Positions 44,007 to 53,159 of a stretch of DNA of 64,000 nucleotides are shown here, piece by piece. The translations under genes were made by a program, and so were the position numbers. The stretch's first letter is position 1, and every line of letters starts with the position of its first letter. Location of the stretch: the NCBI RefSeq assembly GCF_001718695.1, contig NZ_CP013420.1, positions 682,001 through 746,000 of the forward strand, read 5' to 3'. This stretch comes from Burkholderia ubonensis. GTDB lineage: Bacteria > Pseudomonadota > Gammaproteobacteria > Burkholderiales > Burkholderiaceae. The notes below the pieces were generated by a model, which saw only the letters and a list, made by a program, of their open reading frames with translations, did not search any database and was not told the origin of the DNA.

Positions 44007-44105
44007 CGTCTGTGGGCGTGCGGCAATAAGCGGGCGGTGCGTACACCCGTTGAGATATGCGAGCACGGCGGCCATGAATCGTGAACCGCTAACCGTTAGC
44101 CCCCC

Positions 44106-45152
44106 TCAGCCCGAAAAATCCGTCACCACCGTCACTCCGGCGCCTTCGAACCGATCCATGTTCATCAGCGCGTCGATCGACTCGCCGAGACTGATTTCCT
44201 TGCCGATCAGGCGCTCCGGCGCGAGCTTGCCGGCATGCACCATGTCGAGCATCGCGCCGTAGCGATGCGCCTGCATCCCGTGGCTGCCGAGAATCTCGAG
44301 TTCGTGCGCGATCACCTTGCTCATCGGCACGGCCGGCGTCGCGTGTTCGCCGAGCATCAGCCCGACCTGCACGTGCTTGCCGCGCCGGCGCAGGTTGCTG
44401 ATCGAGTTGAAGCAGGTGGTCGGATGGCCGAGCGCATCGAGCGAGACGTGTGCGCCGCCGCGCGTGATCTCCTTCACCGCGTCGACGACGTCCGTCACCT
44501 GCGACGCATCGACGGTCGCCGCCGCGCCGAGCGCGCGCGCGAGCGTTAGGGCACGCTCGGAAATGTCGATCGCGACGACGTTCGCGCCGATCGCGTTCGC
44601 GATCATGATCGCCGACAGGCCGACGCCGCCGCAGCCGTGCACGGCCACCCACTGGCCGGCCGACGTGCGCCCCTGGTCGACGACCGCGCGAAACGACGTC
44701 ACGAACCGGCAGCCGAGGCTCGCCGCGGTCGGGAAGTCGAGCGCATCGGGCAGCCGCACGAGGTTCAGGTCCGCGTGGTGGATGCCGACGTATTGCGCGA
44801 ACGAGCCCCAGTGCGTGAAGCCGGGCTGAAACTGGCGCTCGCAGACCTGCTGATTGCCAGAGTGGCATTCCGGGCAATGGCCGCAGCCGCCGACGAACGG
44901 CACCGTCACGCGGTCGCCGGCCTTCCAGCGCGTGACCGCCGCGCCCGTCGCGACCACCACGCCCGCCAGTTCGTGGCCCGGCACATGCGGCAGCACGATG
45001 TCCGGATCGTGTCCCATCCAGCCGTGCCAGTCGCTGCGGCACACGCCGGTCGCCTTCACCTCGATCACGACGCCGTCGGGTGCCGGCCTCGGATCGTCCA
45101 CGTCCATCAGCCGCGGCGCCGCGCCGAACGCTTCATAAACGACTGCTTTCAC
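44106..45152 (-). CDS. Zinc-dependent alcohol dehydrogenase
   Basis: A 348-residue medium-chain alcohol dehydrogenase. Catalytic-zinc ligands are in [16 protein letters not shown] and [10 protein letters not shown], structural-zinc cysteines in [15 protein letters not shown], and the NAD site is [19 protein letters not shown]. The [18 protein letters not shown] segment is typical of secondary or benzyl/allyl alcohol types, but substrate is not readable. Its start is 133 bases from, and divergent to, an Lrp-family gene that likely regulates it. Confidence 0.9.
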   Translation of the reverse strand: MKAVVYEAFGAAPRLMDVDDPRPAPDGVVIEVKATGVCRSDWHGWMGHDPDIVLPHVPGHELAGVVVATGAAVTRWKAGDRVTVPFVGGCGHCPECHSGNQQVCERQFQPGFTHWGSFAQYVGIHHADLNLVRLPDALDFPTAASLGCRFVTSFRAVVDQGRTSAGQWVAVHGCGGVGLSAIMIANAIGANVVAIDISERALTLARALGAAATVDASQVTDVVDAVKEITRGGAHVSLDALGHPTTCFNSISNLRRRGKHVQVGLMLGEHATPAVPMSKVIAHELEILGSHGMQAHRYGAMLDMVHAGKLAPERLIGKEISLGESIDALMNMDRFEGAGVTVVTDFSG

Positions 45153-45248
45153 GATCTCCTCCTGGGTCGAATGACTCTTTCAATATAGCGCGGCAATGGT
45201 GGATTGTTCTTTCGTCTTGCGATTGAGAAGCGCACGATTCTGAGATAG

Positions 45249-45278
45249 CCTTGCGACGATCGTGCGATTGCCGCAAGG
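45249..45278 (+). promoter_or_regulatory. Inverted repeat overlapping the Lrp-gene ribosome site
   Basis: CCTTGCG (45249-45255) and CGCAAGG (45272-45278) flank an ACGATCGT palindrome; the right arm runs into AAGGAG, the Shine-Dalgarno of the regulator at 45286. Could be an Lrp-type operator for autoregulation or an RNA hairpin that hides the ribosome site. Confidence 0.45.
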
Positions 45279-45285
45279 AGCTTTC

Positions 45286-45750
45286 ATGGAGCAGCTGGAC
45301 AGGATCGATCGCGGCATGCTGGACATGCTGCAGCAGGACGGGCGCGTGTCGAACGCGCGCCTGGCGGAAGCGTTCTCGCTGAGCGAGACGTCGTGCTGGC
45401 GCCGGCTGCGCCGGCTCGAGGAAGCGGGGCTGATCGCCGGCTATCACGCGCGGCTCGATCGCAGAAAGCTGGGGTTCGGCGTGATGGCGTTCGTGCAGAT
45501 CGTCTGCACGCAGCACAGCGAGGCGGTGACCGCGGAGTTCGAGCGCCTGATCCAGGCGAGCCCGAACGTGCTCGCCTGCGACAACACGACCGGCGAAGCG
45601 GATTTCCTGCTGCAGGTCGTGGCAGCCGATCTCGACGACTACAGCCATTTCGTCGAAAGGGTGTTGCGCAAGCTGCCGGGCGTGCTGAGCATTCGCTCGA
45701 ACCTGTCGCTGCGGCAGCTGAAATCGACGCAGCGGCTGCCGATCGCGTGA
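45286..45750 (+). CDS. Lrp/AsnC-family transcriptional regulator
   Basis: A 154-residue Lrp-type regulator: N-terminal helix-turn-helix (LDMLQQDGRVSNARLAEAFSLSETSCWRRLRRLEEAG split over about residues 10-46) and C-terminal RAM ligand-binding domain (VMAFVQIVCTQHSEAVTAEFE, DFLLQVVAADLDDYSHFV). ATG 45286 has AAGGAG five bases upstream, ruling out the earlier ATG at 45262. Divergent from the zinc alcohol dehydrogenase; the 133-base shared gap is the likely operator region. Confidence 0.9.
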   Translation: MEQLDRIDRGMLDMLQQDGRVSNARLAEAFSLSETSCWRRLRRLEEAGLIAGYHARLDRRKLGFGVMAFVQIVCTQHSEAVTAEFERLIQASPNVLACDNTTGEADFLLQVVAADLDDYSHFVERVLRKLPGVLSIRSNLSLRQLKSTQRLPIA

Positions 45751-45781
45751 CGCGCACGCCGGCGCGTGCGTGCGCCGACGC

Positions 45782-46147
45782 TTAGTCGGCGAGCCGTTTG
45801 TCGGCGAGCGCCTTGCAGCAGTCGTCGTACACCCGCTGCACGAGTTTCGCGCGGTAGTCGAGATCATCGGTGTCGACGATCTCCTCGACCGCGTCGCGCG
45901 CCCAGGCCGCGTCGACGAAGCCGGCATGGCGTTTCGCGATGTCCTGCGCGAGCGCGGACAGCTTCGCGATCGCCAGCCAGTCGGCCATGCGGTGGTGGCG
46001 GTCGAGCCAGCGGTGCGCGGCCTGTACCTGGAACGCGGAATCCGGCCATGCCTCATTGAGGTAGTACGCGCCGAGATTGCCGCAGGTGAGCCAGCAGAGG
46101 AGCTCCAGGCGGTCGTGCGAGCCGAGGGTGGGGCGGGCGTCGGTCAT
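45782..46147 (-). CDS. Hypothetical protein, helical, Trp/Cys-rich N-terminus
   Basis: A 121-residue soluble, helix-rich protein (LLCWLTCGNLGAYYLNEAW, AAHRWLDRHHRMADWLAIAK, KLVQRVYDDCCKALADKRLAD). I do not recognise a family. Four cysteines in two pairs and many aromatic residues suggest a compact alpha-helical bundle. ATG 46147 gives a plausible N-terminus (MTDARPTLGSHD); the frame upstream runs to 46309 in poor-quality sequence. Convergent with the Lrp gene and divergent from the aldehyde dehydrogenase. Confidence 0.65.
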   Translation of the reverse strand: MTDARPTLGSHDRLELLCWLTCGNLGAYYLNEAWPDSAFQVQAAHRWLDRHHRMADWLAIAKLSALAQDIAKRHAGFVDAAWARDAVEEIVDTDDLDYRAKLVQRVYDDCCKALADKRLAD

Positions 46148-46374
46148 GGCAGCGCTCACGAAAAGCGTCGATTCCGGGTGGCGCGGCGTGCAGCGGCCGG
46201 CGCCCATACTAAAAACATAGCACGATGCGCGCCACCTGGCGCACCGGCGTCGCGGGCTCGGCTCAGAGGGTCGAACGCGGGGCCGGCGGCGCGCGCACCG
46301 CAGCCCCACCGCGCGCCCGCAGCGGGTCGGCCGCGTCGGCTCCCCACGCGTCGCCGCACCCGTCGCACCGTCGT

Positions 46375-46380
46375 TAGAAT
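46375..46380 (+). promoter_or_regulatory. Candidate -10 element for the aldehyde dehydrogenase
   Basis: TAGAAT 27 bases before ATG 46407, with an AGGAAG ribosome site in between; same hexamer and spacing as at purA. -35 not clear. Confidence 0.45.
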
Positions 46381-46406
46381 GGCCGTTTTCCGGGAGACAG
46401 GAAGCG

Positions 46407-47840
46407 ATGAAAACCTACGACCAGTTCTATATCGACGGCGCCTGGCGCCAACCGGCGGGCGCCGGCACGATCGACGTGATCGACTCGGGCACCGAGGCCG
46501 TGATCGGCCGGATTCCGGAAGGGCAGCCGGCCGACGCGCAGGCGGTCCGCGCCGCGCGCGCCGCATTCGACGGCTGGGCCGCGACCCCGCCCGCGACCCG
46601 CGCCGCGTACCTGCGCAAGATCGCCGGGCATCTGCAGGCGCGCAGCGAGGAGCTGGCGCAGTCGATCACGGGCGAAGTCGGGATGCCGATCAAGCTGTCG
46701 CGCGCGATCCAGGTCGGCGGGCCGATCTACAACTGGAACGCGTATGCGAAGCTCGCGGAGTCGTTCGAGTTCGACGCGCAAGTGGGCAATTCGCTCGTCG
46801 TGCGCGAGCCGGTCGGCGTCGTCGCGGCAATCACGCCGTGGAACTACCCGCTCAACCAGATCACGCTGAAGGTCGCGCCGGCGCTCGCGGCCGGCTGCAC
46901 GGTGGTCCTCAAGCCGTCCGAAGTCGCGCCGCTCAATGCGTTCATGCTCGCCGAGGCGATCGACGCCGCGGGGCTGCCGGCCGGCGTATTCAACCTCGTG
47001 TGCGGCTACGGGCCCGTCGTCGGCGAAGTGCTCGCGACCGACCCCGACGTCGACATGGTGTCGTTCACCGGCTCGACGCGCGCGGGCAAGCGCGTGGCCG
47101 AGCTGGCCGCCGCGAGCGTCAAGCGCGTCGCGCTCGAGCTGGGCGGCAAGTCGGCGTCGGTGATCCTCGACGACGCCGACTTCGCGGCGGCGGTGAAGGG
47201 CACGGTCAACGCGTGCTACCTGAACGCCGGGCAGACCTGTTCGGCACACACGCGGATGCTCGTGCCGCAGGCGCGTTACGACGAGGCGCGGGCGCTGGCG
47301 AAGACCGCGGCCGAAGCGTATGTCGCCGGCGACCCGCGGCAGGAGGCGACGCGCCTCGGCGCGCTCGCGTCGGCGGCGCAGCAGCAGCGCGTGCAGTCGT
47401 ACATCCAGCGCGGCATCGACGAAGGCGCCGAACTCGTGACGGGCGGCGTCGGCCTGCCGGACGGCATCGAGAAGGGCTTCTTCGTGAAGCCGACCGTGTT
47501 CGGCCGCGTCGATCCGAAATCGACGATCGCGCAGGAGGAAATCTTCGGGCCCGTGCTGTCGATCATCACGTATCGCGACGAGGAGGAAGCGGTCCGCATC
47601 GCGAACGACTCGCCGTACGGCCTCGGCGGCGCGGTGTGGGCGGGCAGCGACGAGCGCGCGCTGCGCGTCGCGCGGCGCATGCGCACCGGGCAGGTCGACA
47701 TCAACGGCGGCACGTGGAACATGGCCGCGCCGTTCGGCGGCTTCAAGCAGTCGGGCCACGGGCGCGAGAACGGCGTCTACGGACTCGAGGAATACCTCGA
47801 ATACAAGTCGATGCAGATGAAGCCGGCGAAGCCCGCCTGA
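46407..47840 (+). CDS. Aldehyde dehydrogenase family protein
   Basis: A 477-residue NAD(P)-dependent aldehyde dehydrogenase. Catalytic Cys in [12 protein letters not shown] (about residue 280), general base Glu in [12 protein letters not shown], and the NAD-site segments [25 protein letters not shown] (split) and [13 protein letters not shown] are intact. It is closest in feel to broad-substrate ALDHs. An unusual VNACYLNAG preceding the active site is within family variation. The 31-bp hairpin at 47863-47893 follows it. It may cooperate with the nearby alcohol dehydrogenase, but they are separately transcribed. Confidence 0.9.
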   Translation: MKTYDQFYIDGAWRQPAGAGTIDVIDSGTEAVIGRIPEGQPADAQAVRAARAAFDGWAATPPATRAAYLRKIAGHLQARSEELAQSITGEVGMPIKLSRAIQVGGPIYNWNAYAKLAESFEFDAQVGNSLVVREPVGVVAAITPWNYPLNQITLKVAPALAAGCTVVLKPSEVAPLNAFMLAEAIDAAGLPAGVFNLVCGYGPVVGEVLATDPDVDMVSFTGSTRAGKRVAELAAASVKRVALELGGKSASVILDDADFAAAVKGTVNACYLNAGQTCSAHTRMLVPQARYDEARALAKTAAEAYVAGDPRQEATRLGALASAAQQQRVQSYIQRGIDEGAELVTGGVGLPDGIEKGFFVKPTVFGRVDPKSTIAQEEIFGPVLSIITYRDEEEAVRIANDSPYGLGGAVWAGSDERALRVARRMRTGQVDINGGTWNMAAPFGGFKQSGHGRENGVYGLEEYLEYKSMQMKPAKPA

Positions 47841-47862
47841 ACGGCACGACGCGCGATTTCTG

Positions 47863-47893
47863 AAAACGGCACGCACCGCGCGTGCCGTTTTTT
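47863..47893 (+). terminator. Intrinsic terminator after the aldehyde dehydrogenase
   Basis: ACGGCACGC-ACCGC-GCGTGCCGT with A-tract before and TTTTTT after; 9-bp perfect stem, 23 bases after the stop. Confidence 0.85.
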
Positions 47894-47966
47894 CTTGACG
47901 CGGCTCAAGGTGCGCGTCGGCGGACGCGCCGATCATCGCATTTCCCGATGTTCGACGAGGTACCCG

Positions 47967-49157
47967 ATGTCCGCACGCACTTCCTTCCCGCCGCTCGTGA
48001 TTCGCGGCCGTTCGCTGCTGCCGATCGTGCAAGGCGGCATGGGCGTCGGCGTGTCCGCGCATCGCCTCGCCGGCAGCGTCGCGCGCGAAGGCGCGCTCGG
48101 CACGATCGCGAGCATCGACCTGCGGCATCACCATGCGGACCTGCTCGCGCGCTGCCGCGCGCAACCGGACCGCGCCACGCTCGAGGCCGCGAATCTCGAG
48201 GCGCTCGCGCGCGAGATCCGGCTCGCGAAAACCTATGGCGAAGGGCGCGGAATGATCGCCGTCAACGTGATGAAGGCGGTCCGCGCGCATGCGGACTACG
48301 TGCGCGTCGCTTGCGACGAAGGCGCGGACGCGATCGTGATGGGCGCGGGCCTGCCGCTCGACCTGCCGGACCTGACGCACGGCCGCGACATCGCGCTGGT
48401 TCCGATCCTGTCGGACAGCCGCGGCATCGCGCTCGTGCTGAAGAAGTGGATGAAGAAGGGCCGGCTGCCGGATGCGATCGTGATCGAGCATCCCGCGCAC
48501 GCGGGCGGCCATCTCGGCGTCACGCAGCTCGACGACATGCACGACGCGCGCTTCGATTTCGCGCGCGTGCTCGACGAGACCACGCAGGTGATCGCGTCGC
48601 TCGGCCTCGAGCGCGAGCGCATTCCGCTGATCGTCGCCGGCGGGATCAACAGCCACGACGCGGTGCGCGACGCGCTGGCCGCCGGCGCGAACGGCGTGCA
48701 GATCGGCACGCCGTTCGCAGTCACCGCGGAAGGCGACGCCCATCCGAATTTCAAGCGCGTGCTCGCCGACGCGCGCCCCGACGACATCGTCGAGTTCGTC
48801 AGCGTGACGGGCCTGCCGGCGCGCGCGGTGAAGACGCCGTGGCTCGAGCGCTACCTGCGCAACGAGGCGCGCATACGCGAGAAGCTCGGCGCGCTGAAGC
48901 TGCGCTGCCCGGCCGCGCTCGAATGCCTGAGCGTGTGCGGGCTGCGCGACGGCATCGAGAAGTTCGGGCACTTCTGCATCGATACGCGCCTCGCGGCCGC
49001 GTTGCGCGGCGACGTCGCGAACGGGCTGTTCTTCCGCGGCCGCGAAGCGCTGCCGTTCGGCCGTGCGATCCGCAGCGTGCGCGATCTGCTCGACCTGCTG
49101 CTCACGGGCAGCGCGGACGAGCCTGCGACAAACCGTCCAGCGTTTACGCTGGCTTGA
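47967..49157 (+). CDS. Nitronate monooxygenase / NAD(P)H-dependent flavin oxidoreductase
   Basis: A 396-residue FMN-binding TIM-barrel of the 2-nitropropane dioxygenase family. The N-terminal LLPIVQGGMGVGVSAHRLAG, the FMN-phosphate region IVAGGINSHDAVRDALAAGANGVQIGTPF, and the HPAHAGGHLG segment with the catalytic-type His are clear. The C-terminal part has four cysteines in LRCPAALECLSVCGLRDG and FGHFCID, which resembles metal-binding and is found in one branch of the family. ATG 47967 has GAGG upstream; the frame before it reaches 47895 but is not conserved. Confidence 0.88.
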   Translation: MSARTSFPPLVIRGRSLLPIVQGGMGVGVSAHRLAGSVAREGALGTIASIDLRHHHADLLARCRAQPDRATLEAANLEALAREIRLAKTYGEGRGMIAVNVMKAVRAHADYVRVACDEGADAIVMGAGLPLDLPDLTHGRDIALVPILSDSRGIALVLKKWMKKGRLPDAIVIEHPAHAGGHLGVTQLDDMHDARFDFARVLDETTQVIASLGLERERIPLIVAGGINSHDAVRDALAAGANGVQIGTPFAVTAEGDAHPNFKRVLADARPDDIVEFVSVTGLPARAVKTPWLERYLRNEARIREKLGALKLRCPAALECLSVCGLRDGIEKFGHFCIDTRLAAALRGDVANGLFFRGREALPFGRAIRSVRDLLDLLLTGSADEPATNRPAFTLA

Positions 49158-49223
49158 CGAACATCAAAACACACCCAAGACCCTGCCGGCAGAATGGATT
49201 CCGTTCTTTGGGGGTCCATACAG

Positions 49224-49865
49224 ATGCATAAAACGATTCAAAAATTTGTTATCGCCGCGGCATGCGCCGCGGGTCTTGCAGCGATGCCGGCGGTGTCGCA
49301 CGCAGCATCGCAGGGCGACGGCATTTACCAGGGCGATTTTCTGGCCCGCCTGCGCGCGATCAGCATTCAGCCGAACGAGCGCGGCAGCGACACGCTGGGC
49401 GCGATCAACGTCGGCGTGAAGAACGCGATCGTGCCGGAGCTCGATTTCACGTACATGATCCGCGACTACCTGGGCGTCGAGCTGATTCTCGGCACGTCGC
49501 GGCACCAGATGACGTCGAACCTCGGCAACCTCGGCGGCGTGAACGTGCTGCCGCCGACGCTGCTGCTGCAGTACCACTTCAACCATGCCGGCAAGGTGCG
49601 TCCGTATGTCGGCGCGGGCCTGAACTACACGTACTTCTACAACAACGGGCTCAACGTCGGCGGGCAGGGCGTGTCGATCGAAAAGAGCAGCTTCGGCCCG
49701 GCGCTGCAGTTCGGCGTCGACGTGCAGGTGACGAAGAAGGTGTTCGTCAACGTCGACGTGAAGAAGATCTGGATGAGCACCGACGCGACGCTCGGCGACA
49801 AGCCGATCGGCACGCTGCACATCGATCCGCTGATCGTCGGCGTGGGCGTCGGGATGAAGTTCTAA
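49224..49865 (+). CDS. OmpW-family outer membrane protein
   Basis: A 213-residue eight-stranded beta-barrel of the OmpW/AlkL type, expected to form a small pore for hydrophobic solutes. Signal peptide (FVIAAACAAGLAAMPAVSHA), then QGDFLARLRAISIQPNERG, strands including YHFNHAGKVRPYVGAGLNYTYFY, and a C-terminal Phe (GVGVGMKF) needed for BAM recognition. ATG 49224 is preceded by TTTGGGGGTC, a plausible ribosome site. A strong terminator follows. The role here is unknown; OmpW members are often stress- or anaerobiosis-regulated. Confidence 0.92.
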   Translation: MHKTIQKFVIAAACAAGLAAMPAVSHAASQGDGIYQGDFLARLRAISIQPNERGSDTLGAINVGVKNAIVPELDFTYMIRDYLGVELILGTSRHQMTSNLGNLGGVNVLPPTLLLQYHFNHAGKVRPYVGAGLNYTYFYNNGLNVGGQGVSIEKSSFGPALQFGVDVQVTKKVFVNVDVKKIWMSTDATLGDKPIGTLHIDPLIVGVGVGMKF

Positions 49866-49897
49866 GCGAGCAGAGCAACAAACTGAGTTGGGGTTGG

Positions 49898-49930
49898 CGG
49901 CATGGCAGTCGGCATGCCGCTCTTTTTTTA
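49898..49930 (+). terminator. Intrinsic terminator after the OmpW gene
   Basis: GCGGCATG-GCAGTCGG-CATGCCGC followed by TCTTTTTTTA, 33 bases after the stop codon. Confidence 0.8.
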
Positions 49931-50085
49931 TGCAGCGCCGTTGCGGGTGGAGCCAGAGCACGCAGCGCGCGGCGGCAAGCGGGACGCGTGCATCGCGCGG
50001 CCGAAAGACGCTGGCACCGCGACGGACCGGCATCGGCGTTGCCGTTCACGGGCCGCGCGAGCGGTACGTATCGACGCGCGTCGTC

Positions 50086-50289
50086 TTACAGCTTGTCGTA
50101 CTGGAAGCGCATCGCGGTGCCCTCGCGCGAAATGCGCTCCCACACCGCGCGCTTTTCGTCGTCGCTCAGGAACACCCAGTTCGAGACCTCGGCGGCCGTG
50201 CGGCCGCAGCCCTTGCAGACTTCGTCGAAGAGGGTCGAGCAGACGCCGATGCAGGGGCTGTCGGGCAGGTCGTGAAGATTGGAGGCCAT
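50086..50289 (-). CDS. DUF1289 family protein
   Basis: A 67-residue protein with a characteristic four-cysteine pattern (SPCIGVCSTLFDEVCKGCGRT) followed by EVSNWVFLSDDEKRAVWERI, the DUF1289 signature. The cysteines suggest zinc or Fe-S binding. Function unknown; such genes are frequently found beside unrelated housekeeping genes. ATG 50289 is followed directly by the conserved region. It is divergent from potF across a 512-base gap. Confidence 0.85.
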   Translation of the reverse strand: MASNLHDLPDSPCIGVCSTLFDEVCKGCGRTAAEVSNWVFLSDDEKRAVWERISREGTAMRFQYDKL

Positions 50290-50801
50290 CGGAAGGGTTC
50301 GCGCGGTGGAGTCGACGGGGCGTCATTTTAATGCATCGGCATGGCTCGACCCGGGCGGGCCGCCATCCGGGCGCACGGCGCATCGCCGGACTGCGCGGCC
50401 GACCGACCGGGCGCCGATCCACACCGGCCGTCCGGCACGCTACGCCATGCGACGACGTGACCCACTGAGCATCTCCGCACCCGCGACCCGATCGCAACCT
50501 TGGCGCCCCTGCGCGCGCCGCGTACACGACCCGCATCCCGATTCGCCGCCGCCTTGTTTTCCCGATGGACAGACGCCGATTACCCGATAGAATTCCCCCG
50601 GAAATGCGTGGCTGCGCGCGCCGCCCGACGGGCCGGCGGCGGCAATGTGTTCCGTTTGCGCGACACCGGCACGATTTTTTTGTGACGGGCGGCGAATAAT
50701 GGTAGCTTTCGGGGTTTTCGAGGGACGGCACGGATTTTCACGCGCCGTCATGGCGAGGCAGACGACAGCCGGACACGCGTCCGGACGGACGGGAGAACGG
50801 G
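50290..50801 (+). other. 512-bp region between DUF1289 and potF without a confident gene
   Basis: Unusually long gap for this window. It contains a TAGAAT hexamer at 50588-50593 and a T-rich stretch (cacgatttttttgtgacg, about 50671-50688) closer to potF, either of which could belong to a promoter. One open frame of 61 codons (50500-50685) is seen but has poor codon character. Probably holds the potF promoter and 5' UTR; possible regulatory RNA cannot be judged by eye. Confidence 0.45.
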
Positions 50802-51896
50802 ATGAAAGCAAAGGTGGCGGGCCGGTTCGCAGCGCTAGCGCTGTGCGTGGGCGCATCGGCGGCAGCGGCGAAGGATACGCAGCTCAATGTCTACAACTGG
50901 TCGGACTACATTGCGAAGGACACGATCCCGAACTTCGAGAAGCAGACCGGCGTCAAGGTCCGCTACGACAACTACGACAGCGACGACACGCTGCAGGCGA
51001 AGCTGCTGACCGGCAGCTCGGGCTACGACATCGTCGTGCCGACCAGCAACTACGCGGGCAAGCAGATCGCGGCCGGCATCTTCACGCCGCTCGACAAGTC
51101 GAAGCTGCCGAACCTCAAGCATCTCGATCCGCAACTGATGGCGCTCGTCGCGGGCGCGGACCCGGGCAACAAGTTCGCGGTGCCCTGGGCATACGGCACG
51201 ACCGGCCTCGGGTACAACGTGAACAAGGCCCAGCAGATCCTCGGCAAGGTGCCGCTCGACAACTGGGACATCCTGTTCAAGCCGGAAAACATCTCGAAGC
51301 TGAAGGCGTGCGGCGTGTCGGTGCTCGACGCGCCCGACCAGATGTTCGCGGCGACGCTGCACTACATCGGCAAGGATCCGATGAGCACGAACCCGGCCGA
51401 CTACCAGGCCGCGATGCAGGTGCTGAAGAAGATCCGCCCGTACATCACGCAGTTCAACTCGTCGGGCTACATCAACGACCTGGTCGGCGGCGACCTGTGC
51501 TTCGCGTTCGGCTGGTCGGGCGACGTCGTGATCGCGAAGCATCGCGCGATGGAAGCGAAGAAGCCGTACAAGGTCGAATACTACATCCCGAAGGGCGGCG
51601 CGCCGGTCTGGTTCGACGTGATGGCGATCCCGAAGGATGCGAAGAACAAGGAAGCTGCGCTGCAGTGGATCAACTACATCGAGGACCCGAAGGTTCACGC
51701 GGCGATCACGAACGCGGTGTACTACCCGAGCGCGAACGCCGAGGCGCGCAAGTACGTGCGGCCTGACGTCGCGAACGATCCGGCCGTCTACCCGCCGGCC
51801 GACGTCGTGAAGACGCTGTTCCTGCTCAAGCCGCTGCCGCCGGAGATCCAGCGTCTGCAGACGCGTCTGTGGACCGAGCTGAAATCGGGACGCTGA
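50802..51896 (+). CDS. potF: Putrescine/spermidine ABC transporter substrate-binding protein PotF
   Basis: A 364-residue periplasmic binding protein with signal peptide (AALALCVGASAAAAK). The VYNWSDYIAKDTIPNFEKQTG N-terminus, PWAYGTTGLGYNVNKA and the aromatic/acidic polyamine-site residues typical of PotF/PotD (Trp and Asp in VYNWSDY, AFGWSGDVVIA) are present. First gene of potFGHI. A hairpin lies between it and potG, giving possible higher expression of the binding protein. Confidence 0.94.
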   Translation: MKAKVAGRFAALALCVGASAAAAKDTQLNVYNWSDYIAKDTIPNFEKQTGVKVRYDNYDSDDTLQAKLLTGSSGYDIVVPTSNYAGKQIAAGIFTPLDKSKLPNLKHLDPQLMALVAGADPGNKFAVPWAYGTTGLGYNVNKAQQILGKVPLDNWDILFKPENISKLKACGVSVLDAPDQMFAATLHYIGKDPMSTNPADYQAAMQVLKKIRPYITQFNSSGYINDLVGGDLCFAFGWSGDVVIAKHRAMEAKKPYKVEYYIPKGGAPVWFDVMAIPKDAKNKEAALQWINYIEDPKVHAAITNAVYYPSANAEARKYVRPDVANDPAVYPPADVVKTLFLLKPLPPEIQRLQTRLWTELKSGR

Positions 51897-51940
51897 CGCA
51901 AAGCAAAGCGAGCCGGAGTCGCATCGCACATGCAGTCATG

Positions 51941-51967
51941 AAGCCCCTGGTGCCCCCGGGGGCTTTG
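51941..51967 (+). terminator. Hairpin between potF and potG (possible attenuator)
   Basis: AAGCCCC ... GGGGCTT with a G-rich loop, followed by TGTTCG; weak T-tract. Consistent with partial termination that keeps potF expression above potGHI, as seen in many ABC operons. Confidence 0.45.
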
Positions 51968-51998
51968 TTCGTCAAACGCAGGAGAGAAGCAGCACATC

Positions 51999-53159
51999 AT
52001 GAATAGCCAGTCGAGTGCGCCGGTTGCGAGCGCGCCGTCCTTCGTTTCCTCGTCCGGCGCCGGTTCGCGCGCCGAAAACTTTGTCCAGATCATCGACGTC
52101 GTCAAGAAATTCGGCGAGACCGAAGCGGTGCGCAGCGTCAACCTGACGGTGCGCAAAGGCGAGCTGTTCGCGCTGCTCGGCAGCTCGGGCTGCGGCAAGT
52201 CGACGCTGTTGCGGATGCTCGCCGGCCTCGAGACGGTCACGTCGGGCAAGATCCTGATCGACGGCGAGGACCTCGCGCAGATGCCGCCGTACAAGCGGCC
52301 CGTGAACATGATGTTCCAGTCGTATGCGCTGTTCCCGCACATGACGGTCGAGGCGAACGTCGCGTTCGGCCTGAAGCAGGAAGGCGTGCCGAAGGCCGAG
52401 CTGAAGGAGCGCGTGCATGCGGCGCTCGAGCTCGTGCAGATGGGCAAGTTCGCGAAGCGCAAGCCGCACCAGCTGTCGGGCGGCCAGCAGCAGCGCGTCG
52501 CGCTCGCGCGCTCGCTCGTCAAGCGCCCGAAGCTGCTGCTGCTCGACGAGCCGATGTCGGCGCTCGACAAGCAGATCCGCCAGCGCACGCAGATCGAGCT
52601 CGTCAACATCCTCAACAAGGTCGGCGTCACCTGCATCATGGTCACGCACGACCAGGAAGAGGCGATGACGATGGCGAACCGGCTCGCGGTGATGAGCGAA
52701 GGCCAGATCGTCCAGATCGGCTCGCCGAACGAAGTCTACGAGTATCCGAACACGCGTTTCTCGGCCGAGTTCATCGGCTCGACCAACCTGTTCGACGGCG
52801 TCACCGTCGAGGACGAGCCCGACCACGTGTTCATCGAGTCGCCGGGCCTGCCGTGCCGGCTGTACGTGAACCACGGCATCACCGGCCCGCTCGGCATGCC
52901 GGTCTCGGTGTCGGTGCGCCCCGAGCGCATCGCGCTGACGCGCAAGCCGCCCGAAGGCGCGTTCAACTGGGCGCACGGCCGGATCTCGAACGTCGCGTAC
53001 ATGGGCGGGTATTCGCTGTATCACGTGAAGCTCGACGGCGGCAAGACCGTGATCGCGAACGTGTCGAGCCTCGCGATCTCGGAGCTCGAGACGCCGTCGC
53101 TCGGCGACGAGATCTACGTGCGCTGGAGCGCATCGGCGGGCGTGGTGCTGACCTCATGA
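51999..53159 (+). CDS. potG: Polyamine ABC transporter ATP-binding protein PotG
   Basis: A 386-residue ABC ATPase of the polyamine family with Walker A (LLGSSGCGKSTLLRMLAGLE), Q-loop (MMFQSYALFPHMTVEANVAF), signature (LSGGQQQRVALARSLVKRP), Walker B (LLLLDEPMSALD) and H-loop (VTHDQEEAMTMANR), and a C-terminal TOBE domain. The stop overlaps the potH start (ATGA, 53156-53159). The N-terminal 30 residues are a Ser/Ala-rich extension. Confidence 0.95.
   Translation: MNSQSSAPVASAPSFVSSSGAGSRAENFVQIIDVVKKFGETEAVRSVNLTVRKGELFALLGSSGCGKSTLLRMLAGLETVTSGKILIDGEDLAQMPPYKRPVNMMFQSYALFPHMTVEANVAFGLKQEGVPKAELKERVHAALELVQMGKFAKRKPHQLSGGQQQRVALARSLVKRPKLLLLDEPMSALDKQIRQRTQIELVNILNKVGVTCIMVTHDQEEAMTMANRLAVMSEGQIVQIGSPNEVYEYPNTRFSAEFIGSTNLFDGVTVEDEPDHVFIESPGLPCRLYVNHGITGPLGMPVSVSVRPERIALTRKPPEGAFNWAHGRISNVAYMGGYSLYHVKLDGGKTVIANVSSLAISELETPSLGDEIYVRWSASAGVVLTS

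Noticed and set aside
46374..48971. 865-residue open frame on the - strand
   Set aside because: Antisense shadow of the aldehyde dehydrogenase and nitronate monooxygenase, which have all catalytic motifs.
50500..50685. 61-residue ORF in the gap before potF
   Set aside because: No ribosome site, poor codon pattern and no recognisable sequence.
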